In this document: in pieces, positions 17,239-26,721 of the stretch
Numbering within the stretch: the stretch's first letter is position 1
Layout: each line of letters opens with the position of its first letter
Assembly: GCA_902801205.1 (NCBI GenBank)
Contig: CADCHE010000006.1
Location: forward strand, 62,001-126,000
DNA length: 64,000 nucleotides
DNA from: an uncultured Bacteroidia bacterium
Lineage (GTDB): Bacteria; Bacteroidota; Bacteroidia; Bacteroidales; UBA932
Reading direction: 5' to 3'
The notes under the pieces: generated by a model
What the model saw: the letters and a program-made list of their open reading frames with translations, nothing else
The model's database searches: none
Told to the model about the DNA's origin: nothing
Made by a program: the position numbers and the translations under genes

Positions 17239-18504
17239 CTACCGCTCGATGGTGGCTTCGCGGTCGGGGCCGAGGGAGATGATCCGCACCGGCACGCCGA
17301 GATAATCCTCCATGAATTTCACGTAGTCCGTGAACGCCTTCGGAAGATCCTTTTCCGCACGGATGCCGGAGAGGTCCGTCTTCCAGCCCGGGAAGTCGGT
17401 GTAGACCGGCTCGATCGGAGCGGCGATGTCGAAGGGAACCTGGTCCGTCACCTGCCCGTCCACCTTGTAGGCGGTGCAGACGCGGATGGTATCGAAGCCG
17501 TCCAGGCAGTCGGCCTTCATCATGATCAGGTCGGTGACGCCGTCCAGCATCACGGTGTACTTGAGCGCGACCAGGTCGAGCCAGCCGCAGCGACGCGGCC
17601 TGCCGGTGACGGCGCCGAACTCATGGCCGACGCGGCGGATCTCCTCGCCCGTCTCGTCGAAGAGTTCGGTGGGGAAGGGGCCGCTGCCAACACGGGTGCA
17701 ATAGGCCTTGAAGATGCCCCATACCCTTCCGATGCGTCCCGGCGCCACGCCGAGGCCCGTACAGACGCCACCCACCGTCGTCGAGGAGGAGGTGACGAAA
17801 GGATACGACCCGAAGTCGACGTCGAGCATCGACCCCTGGGCGCCTTCGGCGAGGATGGGCTGCTCTTCCAGGAATCGGTTCACGAAATACTCGCAGTCCA
17901 CCAGGCGGAACGTCTTGAGGTATTCCAGGGCTTCCATCCACTGGGCTTCCCCTTCGTCGGGGTCGCATTCGAAGTGCAGGTCGGCGATCTGCTGCAGATG
18001 CCTGTCCTTCAGCCGGGCGAAGCGGGCGGCGAAGTCGGGGGCGAGGATGTCGCCGACGCGCAGGCCGTGCCGGCCTACTTTGTCCGTATAGGTGGGTCCG
18101 ATGCCCTTGAGGGTGGAGCCGATCTTGCCTTTCCCGGCGGCGGCTTCCTGGGCCGCGTCAAGCAGGCGGTGTGTCGGAAGGATCAGGTGCGCTTTCTTGG
18201 AGATGACCAGCTTGGGCTGCGGGTCGATGCCGACGGCCTTCAGGTGCTCGCATTCTTCGCGGAAAGTCACCGGGTCGAGGACGACGCCGCTGCCGATGAT
18301 GTTCGTGGAGCCCTCACGGAAGATGCCGGAAGGGATGCTGCGGACCACGAAGCTGTGGCCGTCGAACTGCAGCGAGTGGCCGGCGTTCGGGCCGCCCTGG
18401 AAGCGGGCGACGGCGGGGTAGCGCGCCGCAAGCACGTCCACGATCTTTCCTTTCCCCTCATCTCCCCACTGGAGTCCGAGGACAACGTCAAGTTTCTTGC
18501 TCAT
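17239..18504 (-). CDS. purA: Adenylosuccinate synthetase
   Basis: The 421-residue GTP-dependent enzyme makes adenylosuccinate from IMP and Asp, the first step to AMP. The N-terminal WGDEGKGK loop with its catalytic Asp (residue 14-20 region), the GGPNAGH motif with catalytic His, GIGPTYTDKVGRHG and the C-terminal base-binding region are all present. Length is normal. It is the last gene of the lysS-to-purA minus-strand series, 32 bases after ssb. Confidence 0.98.
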   Translation of the reverse strand: MSKKLDVVLGLQWGDEGKGKIVDVLAARYPAVARFQGGPNAGHSLQFDGHSFVVRSIPSGIFREGSTNIIGSGVVLDPVTFREECEHLKAVGIDPQPKLVISKKAHLILPTHRLLDAAQEAAAGKGKIGSTLKGIGPTYTDKVGRHGLRVGDILAPDFAARFARLKDRHLQQIADLHFECDPDEGEAQWMEALEYLKTFRLVDCEYFVNRFLEEQPILAEGAQGSMLDVDFGSYPFVTSSSTTVGGVCTGLGVAPGRIGRVWGIFKAYCTRVGSGPFPTELFDETGEEIRRVGHEFGAVTGRPRRCGWLDLVALKYTVMLDGVTDLIMMKADCLDGFDTIRVCTAYKVDGQVTDQVPFDIAAPIEPVYTDFPGWKTDLSGIRAEKDLPKAFTDYVKFMEDYLGVPVRIISLGPDREATIER

Positions 18505-18536
18505 ATTTGTCGTTTCGTTTTATGTTCGTTGGTGCA

Positions 18537-19043
18537 TCAGAACGGAAGATCGTCCTCCGGATTGTCGAGTGAGATGTCGGCCGCCGGAGCGGGCGTGTTC
18601 TTGACGACCGGCGCGGGGGCGGGCTGCTGGTAGGAGGGTGCGGCCTGGGCCGGAGCGGGGGCGGAATAGCCTCCCTGCTGCGCACCGGGGTTGTCGGAGC
18701 GCTTTCCGAGCAGCTGGAGGTTGTCGACGGTGATTTCGGTCGTGTAGCGTTTGTTCCCGGTCTGGTCGGTCCAGGAGCGGGTGCGGATCCTTCCTTCAAT
18801 ATAGAGCTGGGTTCCTCTGCGGATGTATTTTTCTGCGACATCGGCGTTGTTCCGCCAGGCGACGATGTTGTGCCATTCCGTGTTTTCGCGCAGCTCTCCG
18901 CTGCGGTCACGGTAGCGTTCGGTGGTGGCGAGGGTGAACTGCGCCACTTTCGTGTTGCCCCCTGCGGGGTTGTTTCCTTCAAGGTAACGGATCTCCGGAT
19001 CTTTTCCCACGTTACCGATCAGCATGACTTTGTTCAGTGACAT
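18537..19043 (-). CDS. ssb: Single-stranded DNA-binding protein
   Basis: The 168-residue protein has the OB fold over residues 1-110 (MSLNKVMLIGNVGKDPEIRY start, WHNIVAW strand), a Pro/Ala/Gln-rich linker and the acidic tip DDLPF that binds replication and repair partners. It protects single-stranded DNA during replication. Recombination partner recJ is located 3.4 kb away on the other strand. Confidence 0.97.
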   Translation of the reverse strand: MSLNKVMLIGNVGKDPEIRYLEGNNPAGGNTKVAQFTLATTERYRDRSGELRENTEWHNIVAWRNNADVAEKYIRRGTQLYIEGRIRTRSWTDQTGNKRYTTEITVDNLQLLGKRSDNPGAQQGGYSAPAPAQAAPSYQQPAPAPVVKNTPAPAADISLDNPEDDLPF

Positions 19044-19078
19044 ATCGGTTGTATTTTGTTTATGTAAATGTAGGCATA

Positions 19079-20029
19079 TTATTCGGATTTCCCAGCGCTC
19101 CGGGCGGATTCTTTTTCCAAGGCGTCCAGGTCCGGCGTACGGCCGGTCATCAGGCCGTATCCGGCCAGCGCCTGGTACAGCAGCCAGCGCCTTCCGTGCA
19201 GGTATTCGCCGCCGGCTGCGGCCGTCTTGAACTGCGCCGCTCCATCAAAGGAAGGCTGCCGGTAGTTCGCCTCCAGGATGCGTTTGCCGGCCCCGTTCGT
19301 GGAGACCAGGTCGTCGGCGCTCAAGCCGGCGATCTCCTCCAGCGCCACGGGAAGCGTGTAGATGACCAGGTCGCATTCCTTTACGGCCCCGGCGAAGTCG
19401 CTCAGCGGGTCGACCAGGAACCCGTACTCCGGCAGGGCGTCGGCGAAGGCCTGCGCCTTTTCGGGGGTGCGGTTCATCAGCACGGTGGCGAAGCCCAGTT
19501 CCGCGGCCGCCACGGCCGCCGCTTTCCCGGCGCCGCCCAGGCCGACGACCAGCGCCTGCGGCCGTTCCTTGAACAGGCTCTCGAGCCGCGCGCGGCAGAA
19601 TTGGTGGACCTTGATGTGGAACCGCTCGCCGAAGGTGCCCAGGAATTCCCGGACGATGCCGGGGAAGTACGATTCGGCCACCGTGAGCAGGATGCCGGAG
19701 AAGTCGGCGTTGTGTGCCTCCAGGCCCTCGTCCGTGCGGACCACCAGGTTGGTGGCGCCGGTCCGTGCGGCCGGTCCGTCGAGGCTGCCGCGTCCTTCGC
19801 GGACCGCCTGCAGCACCTTGGCGAAGGCTTTCTCCTTGAAGGGGGCGGTGACGTTGACGGCCCGGTACCCCGTCAGGAAACGGTTCCAGGCCGTCTCGAA
19901 TTCAGCCTCGTCGATGAGGTCGTACGGCCAGGTGCCGTTGTAGGCGGCGCGGAACAGCGCGGGGCTGCCGGAGCCTTGGACGGGGTGGCCGATCAGTCCG
20001 TAGCGGATGTTGGGGAAGTCTTCTGTCAT
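19079..20029 (-). CDS. aroE: Shikimate dehydrogenase, divergent
   Basis: The 316-residue NADP-dependent enzyme reduces 3-dehydroshikimate in the chorismate pathway. The catalytic Lys is in NVTAPFKEK and the catalytic Asp in HNADFSG. The substrate loop reads GHPVQGSGSPALF where GHSxSPxxHN is usual, so the Ser pair is kept and His is replaced. About 30 extra residues, including a Cys/Arg/His-rich stretch, stand between the Asp and the cofactor motif GLGGAGKA. Typical AroE is about 270 residues. The start overlaps the stop of the upstream methyltransferase gene (ATGA). aroK is encoded about 6 kb away. Confidence 0.88.
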   Translation of the reverse strand: MTEDFPNIRYGLIGHPVQGSGSPALFRAAYNGTWPYDLIDEAEFETAWNRFLTGYRAVNVTAPFKEKAFAKVLQAVREGRGSLDGPAARTGATNLVVRTDEGLEAHNADFSGILLTVAESYFPGIVREFLGTFGERFHIKVHQFCRARLESLFKERPQALVVGLGGAGKAAAVAAAELGFATVLMNRTPEKAQAFADALPEYGFLVDPLSDFAGAVKECDLVIYTLPVALEEIAGLSADDLVSTNGAGKRILEANYRQPSFDGAAQFKTAAAGGEYLHGRRWLLYQALAGYGLMTGRTPDLDALEKESARSAGKSE

Positions 20030-20829
20030 GGGCGGGAAGGTTGGCCCTGTCGCTGCCGGACGGCCTCGAACAGGAGGATGGCGGCGGAAACGGAGACGTT
20101 GAGCGAGTCGAGCCGGCCCAGCATCGGGATGCGGATGTGCGCGTCGGCGGCCTCGCGCCAGCGGTCCGTGAGTCCGGTGGATTCCGTGCCCATCACGATG
20201 GCGGAGGGGCCGCGGAAATCCGTATCATAGTAGAGGGAGGAGTCCTGGAGCTGCGCCGTGTAGATGCGCACGCCCTTCCGCTTGAGCCAGGCGATGGCCT
20301 CCTCGGAGGAGGTGGCGACGACCTGGCGCGTGAACAGGGCGCCGATGCTGGCGCGGACCAGGTTCGGGTTGTAGAGGTCGGCTCCGCCTCCGCAGACGAG
20401 CACGGCGTCGGCCCCGGCGGCATCTGCGCTGCGCAGGACGGCCCCGAGGTTGCCGGGCTTCTCGACCCCCTCCAGGACGACGATGAGCGGGTTCTCTCCG
20501 AGTGAGAGGCCTTCAAGCGTCCGGTCGGGGATGACGACTTCGGCGACGATGCCCTCCGTTCCCTCCCGGTAGGCGATCTTTTCGTAGACGGGGCGGCTCA
20601 CCTCGAAGATCCGCGTGCCGGCCGGAACGGCCCCTTCCGCATCCGGAAGGATGTCCGGACAGACGAAGGCGCAGCGGAACTGCAGCCCGGCCGCGGCGCA
20701 ATGGCCGATCTCCCGCCGTCCTTCGACGACGAAAAGGCCTTTTTCCCGCCGCGTCTTCGGCTTCTCCTGGAGGGAGAGCAGTTCCTTGACCTTCGGATTC
20801 TGCGGGGAGGTGATGACCTCGCGCTCCAT
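20026..20829 (-). CDS. SpoU/TrmH family RNA 2'-O-methyltransferase
   Basis: The 267-residue protein has an N-terminal RNA-binding substrate domain and a C-terminal SPOUT knot. Motif 1 is EKPGNLGAVLRSAD with the key Asn and Arg, motif 2 is MGTESTGL, and motif 3 is LNVSVSAAILLFE. These methylate ribose 2'-OH in rRNA or tRNA using S-adenosylmethionine; the exact target cannot be read from sequence. It begins one base after lysS ends and overlaps aroE by four bases. Confidence 0.92.
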   Translation of the reverse strand: MEREVITSPQNPKVKELLSLQEKPKTRREKGLFVVEGRREIGHCAAAGLQFRCAFVCPDILPDAEGAVPAGTRIFEVSRPVYEKIAYREGTEGIVAEVVIPDRTLEGLSLGENPLIVVLEGVEKPGNLGAVLRSADAAGADAVLVCGGGADLYNPNLVRASIGALFTRQVVATSSEEAIAWLKRKGVRIYTAQLQDSSLYYDTDFRGPSAIVMGTESTGLTDRWREAADAHIRIPMLGRLDSLNVSVSAAILLFEAVRQRQGQPSRP

Positions 20830-20830
20830 G

Positions 20831-22375
20831 CTATTCTTCCGTTTCCCCTTCCTTGCGGACGGTTTTCTCGGGACGCATCTGCGGGAAGAAGAGCACGTCC
20901 TGGATGGTCGTCTGGCCCGTCATGAACATGGTCAGGCGGTCGATGCCCATGCCCAGGCCGGAGGTCGGCGGCATGCCGTACTCGAGGGCGCGGACGAAGT
21001 CGTAGTCGATGAACATCGCCTCGTCGTCGCCGTGGCTCTTGAGGGCGGCCTGCTCTTCGAAGCGCTCCAGCTGGTCGATCGGGTCGTTCAGCTCGGAGTA
21101 GGCGTTGCAGAGTTCCTTGCCGCAGACGAAGAGCTCGAAGCGCTCGGTCAGCGCGGGGTTCTCGCGGTGGCGCTTGGTCAGCGGGGACATCTCCACGGGA
21201 TAGTCGGTGACGAACGTCGGCTGGACGAGGTGCTTCTCGCAGTACTCGCCGAAGATCGCGTCGATCAGCTTGCCCACGCCCATGGAGGGGGTGAACTCCA
21301 CGCCCAGCTTCGTGCAGGTGGCGCGCAGCTGCTCCTGGTCCATGCCGGCGACGTCCACGCCCGCATACTCCTTGATGGCCTCGAGGATGGGCAGGCGGCG
21401 GTAGCCGGCGCGGAAGTCGACTTCCACATCGCCGATCTGCACCTTCGTGGTGCCATGGAGCGTGGTGGCGATCTTCTCGAGCATGTGCTCGACGAATTCC
21501 ATCATCCAGATGTAGTCCTTGTAGGCGACATAGATCTCCATGCAGGTGAACTCCGGGTTGTGGGTCTTGTCCATGCCCTCGTTGCGGAAGTCCTTGGCGA
21601 ACTCGTACACGCCGTTGAACCCGCCCACGATGAGCCGCTTGAGGTACAGCTCGTTGGCGATCCGCAGGTACAGCGGGATGTCCAGCGCGTTGTGGTGGGT
21701 GATGAACGGACGGGCCGTGGCACCGCCCGGGATCGACTGCAGGATGGGGGTCTCCACTTCCAGGCAGCCCGCGGCGTTGAAGTACTCGCGCATCGTCGCG
21801 ACGATGCGGGCGCGCTGCACGAAGACATCCTTCACCTGCGGGTTCACGATGAGGTCGACATAGCGCTGGCGGTAACGGAGCTCCGGGTCGGAGAAGCCGT
21901 CGTACACCTTGCCGTCGGCGTCGGTCTTCACGATGGGCAGGACCTTGAGCGACTTGCTCAGCAGGGTCAGTTCCTTGACATGGATGCTCAGCTGGCCGGT
22001 CTGGGTGATGAAGGCGTAGCCCTTCACGCCGATGATGTCGCCGATGTCCAGCAGTTTCTTCCAGACGGTGTTGTACAGGGTCTTGTCCTCGCCGGGGCAG
22101 ATTTCGTCCCGCTTGACATAGACTTGGATGCGTCCGGCGGCATCCTGGATCTCGCCGAAGGAGGCGGCCCCCATGATGCGGCGCGACATGATCCGGCCGG
22201 CCAGGCAGACGTCCTGGAAATTGCCCTTTTCGGGGTCGTATCCGGCCAGGACGGCCTTCGTGTCCGTGTTGACGGGATAGAGCGCCGCCGGGTACGGGTC
22301 GATGCCCAGTTCGCGCAGCTTGGCCAGGGATTCCCTTCTCAGGATTTCCTGTTCGCTGAGTTCGATGTTTGCCAT
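20831..22375 (-). CDS. lysS: Lysyl-tRNA synthetase (class II)
   Basis: The 514-residue enzyme attaches Lys to tRNA-Lys. The N-terminal OB-fold anticodon-binding domain (about 60-160) is followed by the class II core with motif 2 [14 protein letters not shown] and motif 3 [12 protein letters not shown] short charged C-terminal tail ends in EGETEE. It leads a compact minus-strand series (methyltransferase, aroE, ssb, purA). The leader contains a hairpin followed by a short T run. Confidence 0.98.
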   Translation of the reverse strand: MANIELSEQEILRRESLAKLRELGIDPYPAALYPVNTDTKAVLAGYDPEKGNFQDVCLAGRIMSRRIMGAASFGEIQDAAGRIQVYVKRDEICPGEDKTLYNTVWKKLLDIGDIIGVKGYAFITQTGQLSIHVKELTLLSKSLKVLPIVKTDADGKVYDGFSDPELRYRQRYVDLIVNPQVKDVFVQRARIVATMREYFNAAGCLEVETPILQSIPGGATARPFITHHNALDIPLYLRIANELYLKRLIVGGFNGVYEFAKDFRNEGMDKTHNPEFTCMEIYVAYKDYIWMMEFVEHMLEKIATTLHGTTKVQIGDVEVDFRAGYRRLPILEAIKEYAGVDVAGMDQEQLRATCTKLGVEFTPSMGVGKLIDAIFGEYCEKHLVQPTFVTDYPVEMSPLTKRHRENPALTERFELFVCGKELCNAYSELNDPIDQLERFEEQAALKSHGDDEAMFIDYDFVRALEYGMPPTSGLGMGIDRLTMFMTGQTTIQDVLFFPQMRPEKTVRKEGETEE

Positions 22376-22402
22376 ATCGTTGATTCTTAATTCATTTCAT
22401 TC

Positions 22403-22425
22403 AAAACGGCCGAATCCTCGGCCGT
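22403..22425 (-). promoter_or_regulatory. Terminator-like hairpin in the lysS leader
   Basis: On the minus strand ACGGCCGA, loop GGAT, TCGGCCGT is followed by TTTT. It starts within about five bases of the predicted transcription start and about 30 bases before the lysS ATG. It could act as an attenuator or as a 5' stabilising stem; the T run is short, so termination would be weak. Confidence 0.45.
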
Positions 22426-22431
22426 AGTATG

Positions 22432-22439
22432 CAAAAATA
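22432..22439 (-). promoter_or_regulatory. Candidate -7 box for lysS
   Basis: TATTTTTG on the minus strand, 56 bases before the lysS start, fits the Bacteroidota -7 element and sits directly ahead of the leader hairpin. Confidence 0.6.
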
Positions 22440-22472
22440 GCACTTTTCCTCCACATTCTGAAATAAAATCAG

Positions 22473-22480
22473 TATCTTTG
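22473..22480 (+). promoter_or_regulatory. Candidate -7 box for recJ, leaderless
   Basis: TATCTTTG ends six bases before the recJ ATG at 22487, predicting an mRNA with little or no leader. It lies back to back with the lysS promoter. Confidence 0.65.
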
Positions 22481-22486
22481 CGTATT

Positions 22487-24220
22487 ATGGCGAAAGAGCG
22501 CAAATGGATCGTGAAAACACCGGCGGATCCCGAAAAGGTCGGCCGGCTGTCCGCGGAACTGGGCATCGACCGGGTTCTCGCGAACCTGCTCGTGGCCCGC
22601 GGTGTCGAGACGTTCGAGCAGGCGCGTTCCTTCTTCCGCCCCCGCCTCGAGGACCTGCACGACCCCTTCCTGATGAAGGACATGGACGTAGCCGTGGAGC
22701 GGGTCCGCCGGGCCATCACCTCGGAGGAGAAGATCCTCGTCTACGGCGACTATGACGTCGACGGGACGACGGCCGTCTCCCTGGTGTATTCGTTCTTCCG
22801 CCGTTACACTTCGCAGGTCGATTTCTACATCCCCGACCGCTACGACGAAGGCTACGGCGTCTCCTACAAGGGCATCGATTTCGCCGCGGACGGCGGATTC
22901 ACCCTGATCATCACCCTCGACTGCGGCATCAAGGCCAACGAAAAGGTCGCTTACGCCGCTTCGAAGGGCATCGACATGATCATCTGCGACCACCATCTTC
23001 CGGAAGATTCGCTCCCGCCGGCGGTGGCCGTGCTGGATCCCAAACGGGAGGACGACCACTATCCGTTCGACGACCTGAGCGGCTGCGGCGTCGGCTTCAA
23101 GCTCGTACAGGCCTATACGCAGAAGTTCGGCATCCCCTTCGATTCGCTGATCCCCTTGCTCGACCTGCTGGTCGTGAGCATCTCCGCCGACCTGGTGACG
23201 ATGGTAGGGGAGAACCGCATCCTGGCGCACTACGGCCTCAAGCAGCTGAACGAGAATCCCCGCAAAGGCCTCCTGACGATGGCCACGCTCTCCAAGCTGG
23301 AGCCGGGGCACCTGACGATCGACGACATCGTCTTCAAGATCGGCCCGCGCATCAACGCGGCCGGCCGCATGGAGACGGGCCGGCTGGCCGTCGAGCTCCT
23401 GACGGCCTCCGACGAGCGCACCGCCGCCGTGCTGGGCCAGCAGATCAACGACAACAACAACGAACGCAAGAGCATCGACCGCGAGATCACCCAGGAAGCC
23501 ATGGAGATGGTCCTGGGCGGCAAGGCGCTCGTCTCCGGCGCCGCGACCATCGTCTACAACCCCAACTGGAACAAGGGCGTCGTCGGCATCGTGGCCTCCC
23601 GCCTCGTCGAGGCGTTCTACAAGCCGACCATCGTCCTGACGAAGTCCAACGGCTTCATCACCGGCTCCGCCCGCAGTGTCCAGGGCTTCGACCTGTACGA
23701 AGCGATCGAGAGTTGCGCCGACCTTCTGGAGAACTTCGGCGGACACGTCTATGCGGCCGGCCTGACTCTCAAGGAGTCCAACCTCGCGGAGTTCACGCAG
23801 CGGATCGACACCTTCATCGCCGGGAAGATCACTACCGAGATGCTGATCCCCGTCACGGAGATCGACGCGAAGCTGGAGTTCTCGCAGATCACCCCGAAGT
23901 TCTTCCGCGTGCTCAAGCAGTTCCAGCCCTTCGGGCCGGGCAACGCCAACCCCATCTTCCTGACGGAGAACGTGAGCGACGGCGGCAACGGACGCAAGGT
24001 GGGCGCCGGCGGCGTGCACATGAAGCTCGACCTGATCGACGAGAACCAGCCCTTCCACCAGATTCCGGCGATCGCCTTCAACATGTCCGAATACTTCGAC
24101 TACATCAAGGGCGGCAATCCCTTCGATATCTGTTACGCCATCGTGGAGAACTATTACCGGGGCAACTCCAACCTGCAGCTCCGGATCAAGGATATCAAGG
24201 AACGGGACGAATTCATTTAA
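22487..24220 (+). CDS. recJ: Single-stranded-DNA exonuclease RecJ
   Basis: The 577-residue 5'-3' exonuclease degrades single-stranded DNA in recombination and mismatch repair. DHH-family motifs are intact: YGDYDVDGTTA, DCGIKANEKV and CDHHLP (metal ligands), followed by the DHHA1 domain motif GGHVYAAGL and a C-terminal OB-fold region. ATG 22487 was chosen; earlier frame codons overlap the -7 box. A GH127 gene follows after 13 bases. Confidence 0.96.
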   Translation: MAKERKWIVKTPADPEKVGRLSAELGIDRVLANLLVARGVETFEQARSFFRPRLEDLHDPFLMKDMDVAVERVRRAITSEEKILVYGDYDVDGTTAVSLVYSFFRRYTSQVDFYIPDRYDEGYGVSYKGIDFAADGGFTLIITLDCGIKANEKVAYAASKGIDMIICDHHLPEDSLPPAVAVLDPKREDDHYPFDDLSGCGVGFKLVQAYTQKFGIPFDSLIPLLDLLVVSISADLVTMVGENRILAHYGLKQLNENPRKGLLTMATLSKLEPGHLTIDDIVFKIGPRINAAGRMETGRLAVELLTASDERTAAVLGQQINDNNNERKSIDREITQEAMEMVLGGKALVSGAATIVYNPNWNKGVVGIVASRLVEAFYKPTIVLTKSNGFITGSARSVQGFDLYEAIESCADLLENFGGHVYAAGLTLKESNLAEFTQRIDTFIAGKITTEMLIPVTEIDAKLEFSQITPKFFRVLKQFQPFGPGNANPIFLTENVSDGGNGRKVGAGGVHMKLDLIDENQPFHQIPAIAFNMSEYFDYIKGGNPFDICYAIVENYYRGNSNLQLRIKDIKERDEFI

Positions 24221-24233
24221 TTGCACCTTCTAT

Positions 24234-26138
24234 ATGAACAGCTTTGCTAAATCCGTAGCAGCGGCGGCCTTCGGCGCCGTCCTGTGCCTTGCCGTGTCCT
24301 GCGGCAGGGAGAAAACCATGCGCCTCGTGGACCCGGTCGACTTCTCCTGCGTGAAGATCACCGACGCGTTCTGGCAGCCCCGCCTGGACAGCCACAGCGC
24401 CGTGACGATGCGGGTATGCATCGACCAGATCGAGAACCAGACGGGCCGTATCCGTAATTTCGAGAATGCGGCGAAGGGCGAAGGGAAGCACTCCGGCATC
24501 TTCTTCGACGATTCCGACGTCTACAAGGCGATGGAAGGCATGGCCTACTCGCTGGTGAACCATCCGGACCCGGCGATCGAGGCCAAACTGGACGAATGGA
24601 CGGCGAAGATCGCGGCCGCCCAGCAGGAAGACGGATACATCAACACCTATTATACGTTGACCGGCCTGCAGAACCGCTGGACGAACATGGACTACCATGA
24701 GATGTACTGCGCCGGCCACCTGCTGGAAGCGGGTGTGGCCTACTACAAGGCGACGGGCAAGCGGGCGCTCCTGGACGTCGGGCAGAAGATGGCCGACTAC
24801 ATGATGTCGGTTTTCGGGCCCGGAAAGCGCGACTGGGTGCCCGGGCATGAAGAGATCGAACTGGCGCTCGTCAAGCTGTACGGCGTGACGAAGGACGAGA
24901 AGTACCTCGACTTCGCCCACTGGCTCCTGGAGGAGCGCGGACACGGCTACGGCGGCCGTTTCCAGGGCGATACGCTCGTTCCCTGGAAGGCTTCCTATTA
25001 CCAGGACCAGGTGCCGGTCTCCGAGATGACGGATATCTCCGGCCACGCGGTGCGTTCGATGTACCTGTACTGCGGGATGTCCGACTATGCGGCCCTGCGG
25101 CACGATGAGAGCTACCTTGCCGCCCTCCACCGCCTGTGGGAAGACGTCGCGGAGCGGAACATGTACATCACCGGCGGTATCGGCCAGTCGGCCTCCAACG
25201 AAGGCTTCACGACGGATTACAGCCTGCCCAACAAGGAGGCCTACTGCGAGACCTGCGCCTCTGTCGGCATGGTGCTGTGGAACAGCCGGATGAACCAGTT
25301 CACCGGCGACAGCAAGTTCACCGACGTGCTGGAACGCGCGATGTACAACGGCGCGCTGGCGGGCATCAGCCTGAAGGGCGACCGGTTCTTCTATGTGAAT
25401 CCGCTGGAATCTGAGGGACACCACCACCGCCAGGCCTGGTATGGCTGCGCCTGCTGCCCGAGCCAGATCTGCCGCTTCCTCCCTTCGGTGGGCGGGTATG
25501 TGTACGGTTTGTCCGACGACGCCATCTGGGTGCACCTGTACATCGGTTCTGATGCCCGGATCCCTGTCGGCCGCAAGGGGGTGCGGCTCCACCAGGAGAC
25601 GCGCTATCCCTGGGACGGCGCCGTCAGCCTCCGCCTGGACGATGCCTGGAAGGGCGCCCTGCGCCTCCGCGTTCCCGGCTGGTGCAAGCACTGGTCCGTC
25701 AGCGTCAACGGTACGCAGGTGTCGGTTCCCGTCGAGAAGGGCTATGCCGTCCTCGGTGGCCGCAGTTGCGGAAAGGACGGAACGCTGCGCGGCGGCTGGA
25801 AGGCCGGCGATGAGATCGTACTCGACATGGACATGCCCGTGGAGGTGGTCGCCGCCGACCCGCGGGTGAAGGAAGACGAAGGGAAACGCGCCATCCAGCG
25901 CGGCCCGGTCGTCTACTGCCTGGAGGCCGTCGACCAGGAAGAAGGACTCTCGCTGGACGGGGCGCTGCTCAACACGGCCACGACCTATGCGCATACCTTC
26001 GATCCGGCGCTGCTGGGCGGTGTGGAGAAGATCGACGCGGTGGTTCCCGGCCATCCGACGCTCCACTACATTCCGTACTACGCCTGGGACAACCGCGAGG
26101 CGGGTCCGATGAAAGTCTGGGTAGACTGGGTCGAATAA
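24234..26138 (+). CDS. GH127-family beta-L-arabinofuranosidase-like lipoprotein
   Basis: The 634-residue protein has a lipoprotein signal peptide with lipobox Cys at residue 23 (LAVSC). The rest matches GH127, an (alpha/alpha)6 barrel with a zinc-bound nucleophilic Cys. The catalytic set of HypBA1 is conserved: acid/base Glu323 (SNEGF), zinc ligands Glu339 and Cys341 (ETC), and the Cys pair 407-408 (ACCP), one of which is the nucleophile. The family removes beta-L-arabinofuranose from plant glycans, but some members have other specificities. It sits 13 bases after recJ and has no SusC/SusD or other carbohydrate genes nearby. The 3' end converges on aroK with a 13-base gap and no terminator. 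Confidence 0.9.
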   Translation: MNSFAKSVAAAAFGAVLCLAVSCGREKTMRLVDPVDFSCVKITDAFWQPRLDSHSAVTMRVCIDQIENQTGRIRNFENAAKGEGKHSGIFFDDSDVYKAMEGMAYSLVNHPDPAIEAKLDEWTAKIAAAQQEDGYINTYYTLTGLQNRWTNMDYHEMYCAGHLLEAGVAYYKATGKRALLDVGQKMADYMMSVFGPGKRDWVPGHEEIELALVKLYGVTKDEKYLDFAHWLLEERGHGYGGRFQGDTLVPWKASYYQDQVPVSEMTDISGHAVRSMYLYCGMSDYAALRHDESYLAALHRLWEDVAERNMYITGGIGQSASNEGFTTDYSLPNKEAYCETCASVGMVLWNSRMNQFTGDSKFTDVLERAMYNGALAGISLKGDRFFYVNPLESEGHHHRQAWYGCACCPSQICRFLPSVGGYVYGLSDDAIWVHLYIGSDARIPVGRKGVRLHQETRYPWDGAVSLRLDDAWKGALRLRVPGWCKHWSVSVNGTQVSVPVEKGYAVLGGRSCGKDGTLRGGWKAGDEIVLDMDMPVEVVAADPRVKEDEGKRAIQRGPVVYCLEAVDQEEGLSLDGALLNTATTYAHTFDPALLGGVEKIDAVVPGHPTLHYIPYYAWDNREAGPMKVWVDWVE

Positions 26139-26151
26139 TCAGGAGAATCCA

Positions 26152-26709
26152 TCAGATCCCCGCCGACAGGCAGGGAAGGGACAGGAGGGCCGCCAGCAGT
26201 TCATCTGCCGTGCGGCCGTCTGTTTGGAGGATGGTGTCCGCGCAGGCTTCGTAGGTGGCGGAACGCGCTTGCAGGAGTGCGCGGACCCTGCGCCGGAGTG
26301 ACGGCTCGTCTGCGGCGCCGCCGAGCAGCGGGCGGCCGGGAATGTCCGTGGCCAGCAGGCGTTCCACCAGGGTGTCTTCCGAGGCTTTCAGATAGATGCA
26401 GCAGGCGTGTTCGCGTACACAATCGGCGCAGGCGGGCGTCATCAGGGTCCCGCCGCCCAGGGAGAGGATCAGACCGCCTTCCGGACCGGATCCTTCCGCC
26501 GGGACCAGCAGCCGCTCCAGGCAAGTTTGCTCCAAGGCCCGGAAACGGGCTTCGCCTTCTTCCCGGAAGATGTCGGAGATGGATTTTCCGGCAGTCTCTT
26601 CGATGCATGCGTCCAGGTCGACGAACCGCCAGGCGGGCAACGCGTCCGCCAGGGCACGTCCCAGGAAGCTTTTCCCGCTTCCCATGAATCCGGAAAGACA
26701 GACGTTCAT
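26152..26709 (-). CDS. aroK: Shikimate kinase
   Basis: The 185-residue P-loop kinase phosphorylates shikimate at O3. Walker A is GFMGSGKSFLG (residues 7-17), the substrate-binding Asp is in VDLDACIEE, GGG is present in LSLGGGT, and the lid Arg is in DIPGRPLL. Length is normal. It begins 12 bases after parC ends and is the last gene of the long exbB-to-aroK minus-strand run. Confidence 0.95.
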   Translation of the reverse strand: MNVCLSGFMGSGKSFLGRALADALPAWRFVDLDACIEETAGKSISDIFREEGEARFRALEQTCLERLLVPAEGSGPEGGLILSLGGGTLMTPACADCVREHACCIYLKASEDTLVERLLATDIPGRPLLGGAADEPSLRRRVRALLQARSATYEACADTILQTDGRTADELLAALLSLPCLSAGI

Positions 26710-26721
26710 CGGGGCTCTGGA

